From positions 2,046,001 to 2,110,000 of the forward strand of contig CP103037.1 of the NCBI GenBank assembly GCA_024752435.1: a stretch of 64,000 nt of DNA, given 5' to 3'. Below are positions 1 through 11,591 of this stretch, one piece after another. The stretch's first letter is position 1. Every line of letters begins with the position of its first letter. Position numbers and translations under genes: made by a program. The notes beneath the pieces were generated by a model. That model was given only the letters and a program-made list of their open reading frames with translations. It did no database searches and was not told where the DNA came from. The stretch is from Allantophomopsis cytisporea (Eukaryota > Ascomycota > Leotiomycetes > Phacidiales > Phacidiaceae).

Positions 1-135
1 CATTTCCTGAGCATTTTCATCCAATTGCTTACTACCCTTGTTCACTTCGTTCACATTGCAATTACACATAGTATGCCACAGACTGCCATCTCAATTCTCT
101 CCAGAATCTTGCCGCCAGACAAACTCCATCACAAA

Positions 136-3100
136 ATGTCAGCTCCTCGTTCTATGAGGGGTAGGGCAAAAACTCCAGTCACATACGCTGAGTCGGACGC
201 ATCAGCCTCGCCTTTTGCGACACCAGGAAGCCCACGCAAGCTCGTCGTCTTAGGCGACAGCGACGAAGATGATTACGAAATCGAAGATGTCCGGGTAGTT
301 GAGCGACAATCGTCTGCGGGACATAGCCTTCGCCCACGACCCTCACTCAACTTATCACAGAAAGCACTTGAGAACGGGGACAAGAGCCGAAAGACCAAGA
401 GTAGAGGTGGCATCCTGTTCGAAAAACAATCAAGAAGGAAGTCAAAAAAGTCGACGCCGCGCCGAGTTTCGAACAATACCGGAATTGAGCTTACACCTAT
501 CATGACATCTCGAAATGCTATTAGAGCTCAGATTGCGAACACTACAGCCGCGCAACGTGATCAGTTCTTCGTCGAGAAGAAGGATTACTTCCTCCCGCTC
601 CTCCCCGAAAACAACTACATCACAAAAACAGAGAGCCGACTCGAAAATCTGACTGGCGAAGAGAAGGCAAAGCTTCCCAAAGTGGTCGCATACGAGGAAC
701 TCACAGAACAACCAAAGGGTATTACTGCTACTATGAAGCCATACCAATTATCAGGACTATCTTTCATGGTCTATTTACATCGTAATGGTCTCTCAGGTAT
801 CCTTGGAGACGAGATGGGACTTGGGAAGACCTTGCAAACCATTTCATTGATCCAGTACTTAAAGGAAAATGAACCAACTCCTCCTGGAGATCAAATTCGT
901 CCGTTCTTGGTCATTTGTCCTCTTTCCGTATTAAGCTCTTGGATGGCTGAGACGCGCAAGTGGGCTCCTGGACTTAAAGTTCTCAGATTTCATGGTGCGT
1001 ATACTACATTGACCTTGCGTTCTCTTCTAACCTCTGGTTCTTGTTCTCGAGGTCTTTTGCTAAACTTATAACCAGGTCCAATCAAGGAGAGAGATCGTTT
1101 GAAGAAGATTGCAGCTGGCGAGATTGATATGTACGGAAATGTCACCATGAAAGCCAAGAAGAAAGCCAATGCAAGACGAACAGCTTCTGGACATCAGGTC
1201 ATATCTCTCGATTCTGACTATGAAGATGAAGAGGTTGCTCGAGGTGTGGACGTAGTAGTTACAACTTATGAGTCTTACCTCTCAGAGCAGAGCTGGTTTA
1301 AGCGCGCATTCGTCTGGCGATATGTGGTTCTGGATGAAGGCCACAAGATCAAGAACGACAAGAGCTTAGTCTCTGGCGCTTTACAAGGTCTGCAAGCTGA
1401 GTACCGTCTCATCTTGACAGGAACCCCTTTGCAGAACAACTTGGCGGAGCTCTGGGCCTTACTTCATTGGTTGTATCAAGATGTCTTTACCGAGCAGAGT
1501 TACGATCTGTTCCAGAACTCTTTCAACCTCACTAAGGGGTTATTCGAAAACAATGTTCTCGAAAACTCACGTCATCTGCTTGAGCTCATAATGCTTAGAA
1601 GAATGAAGAACTCTCCTGGAGTCGACCTTAATCTACCACCAAAGTCGGAGGTACTACTTTTTGTTCCCCTGACTCCAATGCAACGTTTTTGGTATACGAG
1701 ACTCATCACACGAGCTGATCAGGGATTGTTGGATGAGCTATTTAGCGGCGCCAAAGACAAAGAGGAGCAAGCCATGAAAGCTGAAGGGGATGCTGAAGCT
1801 GCATTGATCAAGAAGGATGCCGAGGCTCTAGCCATTCTTGAGCAAGACCCGGTCGAAGGTAGCGATGAGTGGAAGGAATCGCGTGAAATTTTGAAGCGAA
1901 CTATTGAGCGTGAGAATATGGCTGATGTCACCAATTCTTCGAGGAAATCATCTTGGCAGAAACTCATGAACTTGCTGATGCAACTTCGCAAGGTGAGCTC
2001 CAGATTGAAAGCTACAAAACTTCTCACTAACTGGAAATATCAGGTCTGCAATCACCCCTACCAGATTAATCATGCAGAACCAGATCCATATGTACTCGGA
2101 GACCATGTCATTATGGCGAGTGGAAAATTTATTGTTCTAGATAAATTGATCAATGAATTGGTAGCTAAGAAGAAGAAGAAGATCTTGTGAGTAGTTAAAT
2201 GGACATTCACTAGTACAAATACTGATACTGTATAGGATATTCAGCGGTTTCACCAAGATGCTTGATCTTGTCGAGGATTTGTTAGCCTTGATTGGAAGTG
2301 ATGGATCTGTGTTCAGTCATGTTCGACTTGATGGCGGAACTGCTCGTGCTCGGTAAGTAACCCTCAGACATTTGAATTTCTCGTTCAAACGGAGCTAATT
2401 CATACCTAGCCGCAATCTTGGCATCAGAATGTTCAACGACATGAACTCAGATGTCCGAGTGATGTTGATATCTACACGTGCTGGCGGTCTTGGTGTTAAC
2501 TTGGCATCTGCCTCCGATGTCGTACTGCTTGATCAAGACTGGAACCCTCAAATTACTCTGCAGGCCGAGGCTCGAGCTCATCGTATTGGCCAGAAGAATC
2601 CTGTCACTATCTATAAGCTAGTCAGTCAAGGAACTGTCGAGGAACAGATGATGGGCCGGATTCAGAAGAAGCTCTATCTTTCCGCTAAGGTGACAGAATC
2701 GATGCAGAATGTTAATTCATCACCTGTAAAGAAGAAGCATGGCCGGGCTCCCGACTCTGAAGATGTACCTCAGATGAGCACTGGGGAGCTCATGGCTCTT
2801 GTCCGTCGTGGAGCATCTGCCATGTCAAAGGCTGAGCTTGATGTTAATGACATAGTAAGCTGGGACTGGGAAACCACTTTGGAGAAGTGTAAGGACCAGC
2901 CGGCCGATATTACTGTCAAGAAAGATGCCATTCCCAACGCCACTGTTGACAGCGACGCCGAGAAGAAGTGGCTCAGTGAGATGGAGAAGGTGGAATCGTA
3001 TGTTTTTGAGGGTAAAAAGCTTGAGCGGAGCACTGGCAAGCGAGGAGAGACAACTTTTGGCGATATAGCTCAAGAGTGGAACCGTGCTGATCGCAGAGTT

Positions 3101-3850
3101 GGAAAGAACACTACAGTTATGGTCGACGGGTTTGCTATCAACAAGGAGTCTATGAACTGTGGAGATTGGGAGGCAGTTCCAACTCTCGCCGGCAAGAATC
3201 CTCATCTTGCTGAGCCAAAGCGAGCAAAAAAAGCCCCAATTCAATCGCAGTCGCATTGCCAGGTTTGTATGGATGGTGGAGATATTTACTGCTGTGCTCA
3301 GTGTCCCCGATCTTATCACTACAAGTGTCTTGACGCCGAGTTCAAAGCTAAGACAAAGAGCATAACCTTCATCTGCCCACAGCATCAGTGCCATGACTGT
3401 TCGCAGAAGACTGCAGATGCCGGTGGTATGCTGTATCGCTGCCGCTGGTGCGAGCGAGCCTACTGCGAGGACTGCCTGGACTTTGAAAAGGCTGTACTCA
3501 TTGGTGACAATCTGCCGGAGTATGAGCTTCTGAAACAGTCAGATGCGTCCCAGGCATTCTATGTTCAGTGCTCCAATTGCACCCACCACTTCGATGACGA
3601 TGCACAGGGCAAGGTCTTCTGTGACAATATGGCTGAAGAGATCGACGTTCTGTATAAGCAGGCTTTCGGCGGCCGTGAGCCCAGCATGACCGATGCTACC
3701 ACCATCGAGACGACGGGCGCGAATACTCCGCTCGAACAAGAAGCTAACGACCTATCCCTTCTTGGCCCTGGCGAAGCTGCTCCTTTGAGGAAGAAACGCA
3801 AGGTCTCTGGTATTGCTTATGGCAAAGCTGCTAAGCGCAACAAGAGATGA
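136..3850 (+). CDS. SNF2-family chromatin-remodelling ATPase with C-terminal Cys-rich zinc-binding region
   Basis: Predicted ATP-dependent chromatin remodeller, acting in the nucleus. Five exons are inferred: 136-994, 1076-1992, 2044-2186, 2236-2352 and 2410-3850, giving 1158 codons. Walker A (DEMGLGKT) lies near residues 225-232, the DEGH box near 373, and the LTGTPLQNN motif follows. The helicase C lobe carries STRAGGLGVNL and ARAHRIGQ near residue 735. Residues about 962-1060 form a PHD-like Cys/His cluster beginning CQVCMDGGDIYCC. The ATG at 136 was preferred over the in-frame ATG at 25 because of its CAAAATG context; the upstream one is not excluded. Intron 1993-2043 is 51 nt, in frame and stop-free; removing it restores the conserved LRKVCNHPY helicase motif. 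I see the ISWI/LSH-like helicase core but cannot place the subfamily. Confidence 0.93.
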
Positions 3851-5694
3851 ATTTGCTTGTCATTGCATCACGGTTCCATGAAAGGCGTTTCTGGGAGCAG
3901 TAATCTACGTGTGGAGTTTTATGGATGTTCAGTGAGAGTGAGGAAAGGATACTAAATCAGGAATTCATTGGCGTTTGTGGTTCTGGATTTGTAATTGGAT
4001 TCGAGGATCAGATGAGTGAGCGTTAGATGGATACTGTACTTGTACGATCTGGGATTACCGTAGGGCGGTATAAAATGGAACAAGATTCATCAACAAGATA
4101 AGATGCGATCATTGGTTATGCTGCTTGTAAGTGATATGTTTTTGGGATTGTCGGATAATACTCGGACCCTTCCACGATGAACAACATATTTAAGTCAGCG
4201 AGTAGATGGGCACGCCATACAGTCCTTGTCATCTCCCGTGAAGAGAGTCCGTAGCTAGTGTGCAAGGAAAATATATAGAATTACAATTCGTATCATCAAT
4301 AGTCGTGCGCTTCTTCCCTCACTAGTGTCTCCTCCTTCTCGGACCCATAACTAGACAGGAGAAGCGGGCCGTCATTCCTCGACTGGTCCGAACTCTATAG
4401 CTCTGGAGAGCCGTATGATTACGAAGAACTGCAGAGTTTTTGAAAGCTATCTGTCATCTAACGAATCTGTCTTTAGTGGTTGTTAAGGTGTGTCATTACA
4501 ATTGCCATACGGACGGTAAATAAGAACTAGTAGTAAGACGGCAAGCTTAACAGAGAGCAAAGACAGCTACTCACTAGGCAGTTCCCCGATGTGTAACGTG
4601 ATAATTTTAGGGAATTGCAGTAGCCGCACCTCCGCTGTCTGGAGTGGGAGATGTGTTGTGCCTCTCGAATTTGATTTCACAGGGTAAGAGACTACGATTG
4701 GAGGAGTTGGGTATTTAGACATGCAGAAGTACTGCGCAGGGTAGCATTGCATTGCCTGCATAGGTTGACCTGGATTCGATTCGTCCCACGTGCTCGATCC
4801 CATGTCAAACGTATCACGACCCGTTTAACAACTTAACTACGTATCAAAAGTCAGGATGGATAAGCTAGTAGAGCTTAAGTATAAGCGTACACTGAATCTG
4901 ACCCGCACTCGTGGTCGAACATATAATTCGTTATGCATGTAGTACACAGCAAAGAGGCAATCCGCTAGACGTCAGATAACCCCTATTTGGCACAGCCGCA
5001 CTTTGAAGCACATAATCTTCGCGATTCCGCCCCTTGAACTCAAAGCCAGTTAGACATACTTGGACGCAGAGCTAGAACCGACGAATGATTGCGCAAAAAG
5101 GATAGAAATGACTGGTTAGGATTACTAGGTTAATGGCTGGCGCTACTGTTTCATCAGAGCTTTGTTTTCAAGCTCCTTATCATCATCATAATGCGCAACG
5201 TTGATGAGCCGATGACGCTGGAAGGAATGATACCAGATTCCTTGCCTAATCTAATGATACACAGCGATATCTTCTATCAAGCAGAAAGCGATGATGGTAT
5301 GGTACAGTTGCAATTGAATATAGGAGATAATAAGATCAATAGCGATACATTTGACTCGGAAGATGTAAGAAATAAATATCAATAGTATGAAGGCGATTTA
5401 TAAAGAAATCATGATCGTAAAAGGCTATATTAGCCCTCTTTGTGCAAAAGCTTGACAAGGAAATGAAACGTCTGAAAAGCATCACATTCTTCTCTTTGAC
5501 TGGAGTGAGAATTTCATCGCGATATCAAACAACACTGAGACGGGTTCTTTCAACTTTCAGAACACGTAGCTCTATTCGAGGCATGATCCGCATGGCAGCA
5601 TCTATTTGGAGCCGTCAGTACTAATCATCTTAGTCCTCGAAGTGATAACAACTTACTTGAATAGTAAATACACTTGAGATCTGATAGAGCAATA
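3851..5694. other. Intergenic stretch with two weak ORFs
   Basis: No gene here can be supported. A 78-codon ORF on the minus strand (4567-4803) has a GTGAGT-like donor near its end but no recognisable product. A 64-codon acidic ORF on the plus strand (5191-5385) could splice at 5365 to an acceptor at 5433, giving about 68 residues, also unrecognised. The first few hundred bases are presumably the 3' UTR of the SNF2 gene. Confidence 0.4.
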
Positions 5695-6097
5695 TCAATT
5701 TGAAGAGCCTGAGGCACTTGATGATTTGTGTAAGGGTTTCTTGGAAGTGTTCTTATGACGACGGGTAGTCTGCTCTTGGGCAGTGTTATGACTGGCACTG
5801 TAAAGACCATCTTGATCACAGGTGTAGTGTACGTGGTGATGTGCTGAAGTTTGGTCCGTCAATGAGTCACCAACAGCTATCTGTTCGTGGCGTTGAGGAT
5901 CACGGAGGTATGTGTCAAGAGCTGAATAGGTGCTAGAGGGTCCGAGAAGCGTAGAGTATGTGTGAGAACTCTGATGTTTGGTGCTACTGGTATTGAGTAA
6001 AGTCAGTGTCTGGCCGCGATCAAGTGTGAAATCGAAAGGGGTCGAAGAAGATATGTTACCTCGAAGACACAGAACCATTGTTGGCCTTGTCAGACAT
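5695..6097 (-). CDS. Small two-exon protein, NGS/HE family member A
   Basis: Unrecognised 109-residue protein, one of four related minus-strand genes here (see 13615-13909, 15950-16316 and 21318-21667). Exon 1 is 6097-6060 and encodes MSDKANNGSVSS; exon 2 is 5986-5695. The 73-nt intron has a GTAACA donor and a CAG acceptor with a CTGAC branch-like site just upstream. It splits a Ser codon (AG^T), as in the paralogues. The shared core reads TYLRDPQRHEQIAVG. The tail is His/Ser/Lys-rich and polar; there is no signal peptide or membrane segment, so a soluble, probably disordered protein is likely. An unspliced ORF starting at 6078 also exists, but only splicing recovers the family N-terminus. 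Function unknown. Confidence 0.6.
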
Positions 6098-6184
6098 TGT
6101 GAAGGCGTGTAAGAATGGTAGGTGAATAGTAATAGACTTCACTTTGGTTGATCGTAGGAGATGATATGGCGCAGAAGCAAGTGA

Positions 6185-6460
6185 TCACAGGCGAAAGAGT
6201 TGCTGGCTTACCTTTGGAGGAAAGACAGAAGGAAAACCTACCCTTATATGTTCTTGGTTGAGGAAGTGTGCTGTATTCTTTCGACACCTAGATAGGCAAC
6301 TATGCAGGATATGAAACTTCCGAAGTCGACTTTTAGCATCCTCGATTTCTGTGGATGAAAGCGATTCGACTTTCTCTAATGAAACTACAGACTCCATAGT
6401 GAGAAGGGTACATCTTATTGATACAGAGTGTGTATGACCACCGAATAACAGTTTTTGCAA
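6185..6460 (-). CDS. Possible small ORF upstream of family member A
   Basis: This 91-codon ORF contains an internal ATG followed by a plausible helical, charged segment (SLEKVESLSSTEIEDAKSRL). It ends in a Cys/Arg-rich part with candidate donors (GTAGGT and GTAAGC). It may be a short gene of its own, a 5' exon or leader of the family A transcript, or non-coding. No homologue is recognised. Confidence 0.22.
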   Translation of the reverse strand: MQKLLFGGHTHSVSIRCTLLTMESVVSLEKVESLSSTEIEDAKSRLRKFHILHSCLSRCRKNTAHFLNQEHIRVGFPSVFPPKVSQQLFRL

Positions 6461-6587
6461 TGTGATCAGCAGCGTTTCATCCCAGGTCTAACACAGGAAA
6501 TATCTATCTTCAGTTATTGGCTCACGACTGTTCGTGGAGATTTTGTTGTTATAAAACAGTGTAAGGCTAGAGAAATAAATATGCATG

Positions 6588-6710
6588 CATGGGTTATACA
6601 CATATGTACATGCACCATATGCAATGCACATGCACCATATATATGCAATGCACATGCACCATATGTACATAATGCATGGCGTCTGTACATGAGCATACTG
6701 TACATAATGC
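6588..6710. repeat. Short imperfect tandem repeat (ATGCACATGCACCATAT units)
   Basis: The block TGCACCATAT-GCAATGCACA recurs about three times between 6608 and 6664. It is flanked by further ATGCATGC, ATATGTACAT and GTACAT elements up to about 6710. Many of the words are self-complementary, so the tract could form hairpins. It lies in non-coding DNA upstream of family member A. Confidence 0.65.
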
Positions 6711-8333
6711 AGGCCAGGAACGCGCACTGACCATTCAGCCAGATTCACTCTCAAGCAGCGGGTGAATTCACCCGTTGTATTTCACTCGCTCGAGAGTGCA
6801 TCTGGGTGCGCGTTCGCATGATAAACTAAGATATCACACCTCACCGTAAAGACCACCACCACATACACACACACCTTGTGCACCATTCTATACGAGATTT
6901 TCCAATATGAAGAACTCCTACCAACCAATCAGCGCGGGCTTCCTCACTTGCATTGGCATCTCACCGTTGTGCGGGTTGGAAAAGAAAGGCGCATATGTGC
7001 ATCTTGCACAGGTTGGATGAGTGTACGCAATAACTGGGCACGATTGGATGTGTACTGAGTAGGAGCCTGACGGGTGGAAATTCGTGGTTTGCAAATTCGC
7101 ACTTCGTTTTCGACGCGGAGGCTCAACTCTCTTCAGCACCCACTTTCCCCACCATATATCTACATACTGCTATGCGTCGCTTCACCAATCCCAGCCTAAC
7201 ACCTAGCATATTCGCAATAAAACCGTATGTGGTACAACTTGTACATATCGACACCGTCTCCGATGTCTCGTCTGTGGTGACTGCGACGACCGATTTCGCA
7301 CTGAAGTGTTACATTTACCCCTTCTTCTGACTCTCTTGACATGACATCTGTTCCTGTTCTGTAATCTGGAATCTGCTTCTAACCCGAGCTTTAATTTCTC
7401 AAGTCTACAGTCTTCCTGAGAGATCTGTAGGGCCCTTCCATTGGACATGATGGGGCGCATGTGCATTTGATTATGTGGTAATTCCACTAAAATCTGCAAA
7501 TCTCATATAGGAAAAGACACCTGGGCTGTACGGGAAGATGCGCCAGTAAGAGGAAGAGGGGGGAGAGGAGAAGAAGCGGTGTTTCCAGGGATTGGGAACG
7601 TGAAGTGATTCCGCTTCTGAACATTGTGGTACATATGGTAGGCACGGCAAGGAGTTGGTTGAGCTGACATCGTGAGAGGGGCCACACTGATGCTTATGCC
7701 TTAAGTGATTGGTCAATTTACCTTTGCCTTGTTCGCAGATGGTAAGCACGAGAAGGTATTGCCGACCCTGAATGCTGCATTGCTGATCCTGAGTGTTGTA
7801 TTGCCGACCCAGCACTCAGGGTCGGACTCTTACCGGTGTATACTGTATATACGACACCTAGCGACCAGACGCTTATGGATGGCTCCAAGACAGGGTACCT
7901 ATAGGCAATTGGGTAAGCATGTGGTACCCCGGCTGTTGGTATATTTCTTACGACCCATAGGTCCTCGCAAGAAAGAATGTATACGGCGTTGGGCGGCGAT
8001 TGACTATGTCAACACTGCTAGCAAAAGCCATCACATGCTCCACGAATGTGGCAGGTTTGCCTAATCACAAGTATCAAATCTTCGTATCGGCAAGTGTTCT
8101 CATTATTTCATGACTATGGATCGAGGCGTATACTCCAGACGCCCACCGAACTGCCCTGCTTCGCACACGGCGCGGATCGCGTGTGGCTATTGAGCGAGAC
8201 TCTGAGGCTGCTTTTTGAAGAGCTCTATTTGATGGCCAATTTTTAGCCGCGTACACTGACGGAGGAGGTTACCCAGACAGCACCAGTCAGATCCTATTAT
8301 CTCCAATTCATCCTAACAGACATTTACAGTGGA
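6711..8333. other. Intergenic stretch, no supported gene
   Basis: The minus-strand ORFs at 7203-7499 (Arg-rich) and 7503-7685 (a 60-codon Pro/Ser/Thr-rich frame) look unlike any family I know and lack corroborating splice structure. Near 7755-7815 a short phrase (CCGACCC...TGAGTGTTG/TGCTG) is repeated imperfectly. The last part before 8334 is presumably the 3' UTR of the eIF2B gene. Confidence 0.4.
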
Positions 8334-9709
8334 TCAGAAGTATACACTGATCAGCTCCTCACTGACTGCACTTGGAGTTAAGACACCTGACTCCGTGATA
8401 AGAGCCGAAATAAGATCAGGGGGCTATTGGAGATCAGTATTAATCGGGAAAAGGGCTGAAGTATTACTTACTGTGAAGTCAACAGCATCATTTGCACCCT
8501 TTGGTAAGGGAGACTTGATGGTCTCAGAGAAGTACTCTGTCTTCTCATCTATCTGGGGAGTGCGATCCATGAACTTCATATCCTCCTTCGTCAACTTCTT
8601 CGTGTCGGTAGTTTGGAAATCGATGACCTTCTGCTCAATTGGCAAGTCGTATTGTCCCAGAGGATACAAACGAACGAATTTATGACTCTCGGCGGCAACG
8701 TAGAATGGCTTGCCCTCAGCCTTAGCCAGTAAACCAATCTGGAATGTGCCCAACCGGGAGATGATACCACCATTCTCTACGACACCTTCAGCCCCAACAA
8801 TCACCAAGTCTACTTTTCCCATCGCATAGGCCACAGCTCCTTCAGATATCGTTGCAACAGGCACGCCCTTTGCTCTTAACGAAGAAACAACGGCGTTGCT
8901 CTCCTCGCTTCGTGCATCATTCATAACGTAGATAACCTTGAATCGCACACTTCCGCCAGTAACATTTGCTTCAGCAGCCTTGCTCAAAAGCGTACCCACA
9001 ACTCTGGATCCTCCATGCGTCAAAACAGTGCTTCCATCACGAATGAAATGTCGGCCGTACCCCGCAATTCTCTCTCGTCCCGCCTTCGCTCTGCTCACGA
9101 ATAGTCGTCCGTTAGTCAAGAGATGTTGTCTGACAGTCTCAAAGTTTCCAACACCCATGTTCTTCAAGGATGAGATCATATATTGCTGGAATAGGTCGGT
9201 ACCGGCGGATAGTGAGATTGGGTTAGCGATTTGGGATTTGAGGTAATTCGATTGTGTCGCAAGGAGATCGAGGGTTTCGAATACAGTGGAAGAAGCAGCT
9301 TGTGTGAGGAGGAGAATAAGGGATTCAATTGCTGCTACTGGCATAGTGAGGTCTGGATCCTCAGCGAGGAGCCTGTGGTAGGTCTCGACAATACTGTTTT
9401 CATGAGTCAACGTGCGCCCCGAGGCATTCAGCTGCGAGACTTACTCGAAAGCCTTCCCATTTTTTTGAGGGACGTTGCCGACGGTTGCCATTCTTGTTAA
9501 CGCAGGAGGATGTCCGGTAAGTGGTGGTGGTGTTGTCGTGCCTCCGTCGTCTGCGTTCAAGGGCGTGAGAGGTGAGCTCGGAACTGTTAGAATTTCATCA
9601 GTAAGGTTACCTTTGATCGGCACTTGTGGATTTTCAGCCACTAAGCTAGACAGAAAGCTAATAGAGCTTGTAGTGCGGCTCATCACTTACTTGCCGAAGT
9701 ATCAGCCAT
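8334..9709 (-). CDS. GCN3: Translation initiation factor eIF2B subunit alpha
   Basis: Regulatory alpha subunit of the eIF2B guanine-nucleotide exchange complex, which reactivates eIF2 and senses phosphorylated eIF2 alpha in the cytoplasm. Four exons are inferred: 9709-9691 (only 19 nt), 9640-9445, 9393-8472 and 8423-8334, giving 408 residues. The family core begins at FDIVETYHRLL; it includes LFVSRAKAGRERIAGYG, LTHGGSRVV, VGAEGVVENGGII and FYVAAESHKFVRLYPL. The last exon supplies the conserved SGVLTPSAVSEELI ending. Introns are 48-51 nt. Before the core lies an extension of about 75 residues, Pro/Thr/Gly-rich, absent from the roughly 305-residue yeast protein. An in-frame Met (MATVGNVPQK) just before the core is an alternative start. 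Confidence 0.95.
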
Positions 9710-10167
9710 CTCGAATGCGTTAGATGTCGTTAGAAATTATGAGAAGCCTTCTTGATGATGTGGATGGAAGATGAACGAGGCTGCCAGGTGAGATCGGAAA
9801 CAAATCATTAATACAGTCATGGGCCTGCCAGGATTACGCAGTACAATCGGATCGCACCTGCGAGGGTTTCAGGGTCGGTGTTTGAGTCACATGATCTTGG
9901 ATTTGAATCCCTGTCGCATGAAATCAGTGCTTGTGTCGTGCTGGATACGGTCCGTTTAAATTAGCTGCCGTTGCACTAAAACACCCCACGAGCCAACCCC
10001 TCGGTGCATGCATCTACCTCACCGATAGCTACCAAATTATTGTAACGACAGCTCTTCTCTCTCATCGCACCCTCAACCTCCAAAACCGTCAACATTCATC
10101 GTCCAACACACAAGTTTTGATAGTGTAATTCCGCTATCAACCATTGATCGAGGGATAATCTATCTCT
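9710..10167. promoter_or_regulatory. Shared divergent promoter region, eIF2B alpha / NECAP-like
   Basis: This 458-bp spacer separates the starts of two divergently transcribed genes, so it must hold both promoters and 5' leaders. A pyrimidine-rich, ATG-poor stretch at about 10040-10110 looks like the leader of the plus-strand gene. No specific factor site was identified. Confidence 0.55.
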
Positions 10168-10956
10168 ATGGAGACAATTGACCCCACGACGGGGAAAGCT
10201 CTCCCCGCTGACGCCATTCAACGCATTCTCTTTATTGGTCCTTCGGTTCATGTTTACAACATCCCACCACTCACCAGCAACAAGGGTTATGTGGCTGCAA
10301 CTTGGACAGCCGATGACAACAAACGACAGATCTTCACAGCGCGGTTACGGATTCTTGAGACGTCGATTCCGACAATCGGAGATGAAGAATCAGTAAAGAC
10401 AGATATACTACTAGAGGATCCAAGCAATGGCCAACTATTCGCTGCTGCACCATACACCGCACCGGGTGTCGTTGAACAAGTGCTAGATTCGTCAAGGTTC
10501 TTTGCTGTGAGAGTAGAGGGCGAAGGTGGCAGAAAGGCAGTGTTGGGTATTGGTTTCGAAGAGAGGAGCGAGGCATTTGATTTCAGTGTTTCTTTGCAGG
10601 AGGCTCGGAAGACACTTGGACTTGAGAAGGACCCGAATCCAAAGAAGACGAAGGAGAAGGTCCCCGAAAAGAGTGACTTCAGCTTGAAGGAGGGAGAGAC
10701 GATTACAGTGAACTTGGGTGGCAGAGGGAAAGGCCGACGAAGCGCGGGTCCATCTTCCGAAAATCAAACTCCCCAAGAGGGATTCTCATTACCGCCGCCA
10801 CCGGGTGGTAGTTCGATGGGAAGTAGCTTTCTACCACCCCCTCCAAGTGCGCAGCAGATAAAGCACCAGAAAAGACTCAGCAAATCGTCAGTTCCGGAAC
10901 CAGGTTCGATAGAAGATCTTGGATTTGATGATGGAGAGTTTGGAGAATTCCAATAA
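10168..10956 (+). CDS. NECAP-like adaptin-ear-binding endocytic protein (PHear domain)
   Basis: Predicted clathrin-adaptor accessory protein acting with AP-2 in endocytosis. It is a single exon of 262 residues. The N-terminal half (residues about 15-170) matches the NECAP PHear/DUF1681 domain, with RILFIGPSVHVYNIPP, GYVAATWTADDN, FFAVRVEGEGGRKAVLGIGF and a segment ending DFSVSLQEARKTLGL. The C-terminal half is low-complexity: Lys/Glu-rich, then Pro-rich (SLPPPPGG and FLPPPPSA), ending in the acidic FDDGEFGEFQ. That ending resembles the short acidic-aromatic adaptor-binding tails of the family. Length is close to animal NECAPs. Confidence 0.92.
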   Translation: METIDPTTGKALPADAIQRILFIGPSVHVYNIPPLTSNKGYVAATWTADDNKRQIFTARLRILETSIPTIGDEESVKTDILLEDPSNGQLFAAAPYTAPGVVEQVLDSSRFFAVRVEGEGGRKAVLGIGFEERSEAFDFSVSLQEARKTLGLEKDPNPKKTKEKVPEKSDFSLKEGETITVNLGGRGKGRRSAGPSSENQTPQEGFSLPPPPGGSSMGSSFLPPPPSAQQIKHQKRLSKSSVPEPGSIEDLGFDDGEFGEFQ

Positions 10957-11591
10957 GAAGCAAAGATACCACATAATCTATAATACCTATACTGTCACTA
11001 TTTCGGACATATATTGACTGCTTTTTCTACTCCAGATGTGATTGCAATATCCACTTCGCCTTCAAGGGCTAGTAATGGTAGCTTAAACTCTGTAGTTGAC
11101 TTTCCTAGTGAAACGGGTTATTGGGAATACTGAACTCGTGATATGTATTGCTTGTGTGTAAGTCTTATGTCCCATCCGATAATCCTCAAAACATAGCTTA
11201 TCAACTTCAAAGTGAGAAATAATAACTCCGTGATGGCCCTCTCCACTTTCCACCTACTATACTTCACCATCAACATTTACCTAGAACTCTATCATCGCTC
11301 AAGGTTATCTCGAGCAATCTCAATTCCATCTAAAGGTCAATTTGGCAGATGTACAGGCTCATTGATGGCCAGTATTGAAACATAATCGGTCGACTTCGTT
11401 TGCCACATGTTAATTGTCGTATGCTTGATAACCAACTTAATAGTGATTTCCATGCATCCAATTTTGTTCTCGTCACCTCCATCGTCTGAAACAAACAGAA
11501 AACCCTCTACAGACGCGTCCTCTATCCAACAAACTTCGCCTTCTAATCTCCCAACATCAACAACTTCAGGGCTTGACTCGTCTTATCAGAT
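10957..11591. other. Intergenic spacer
   Basis: This holds the 3' UTR of the NECAP-like gene and the presumed promoter/leader of the next gene. A 71-codon ORF at 11407-11622 overlaps the next start in another frame. It could act as an upstream ORF, but nothing shows that it is translated. Confidence 0.45.

Noticed and set aside
9595..9621. 27-nt GTAACC...ACAG segment in eIF2B exon 2 as an intron
   Set aside because: Too short for a spliceosomal intron and in frame without a stop, so kept as coding.
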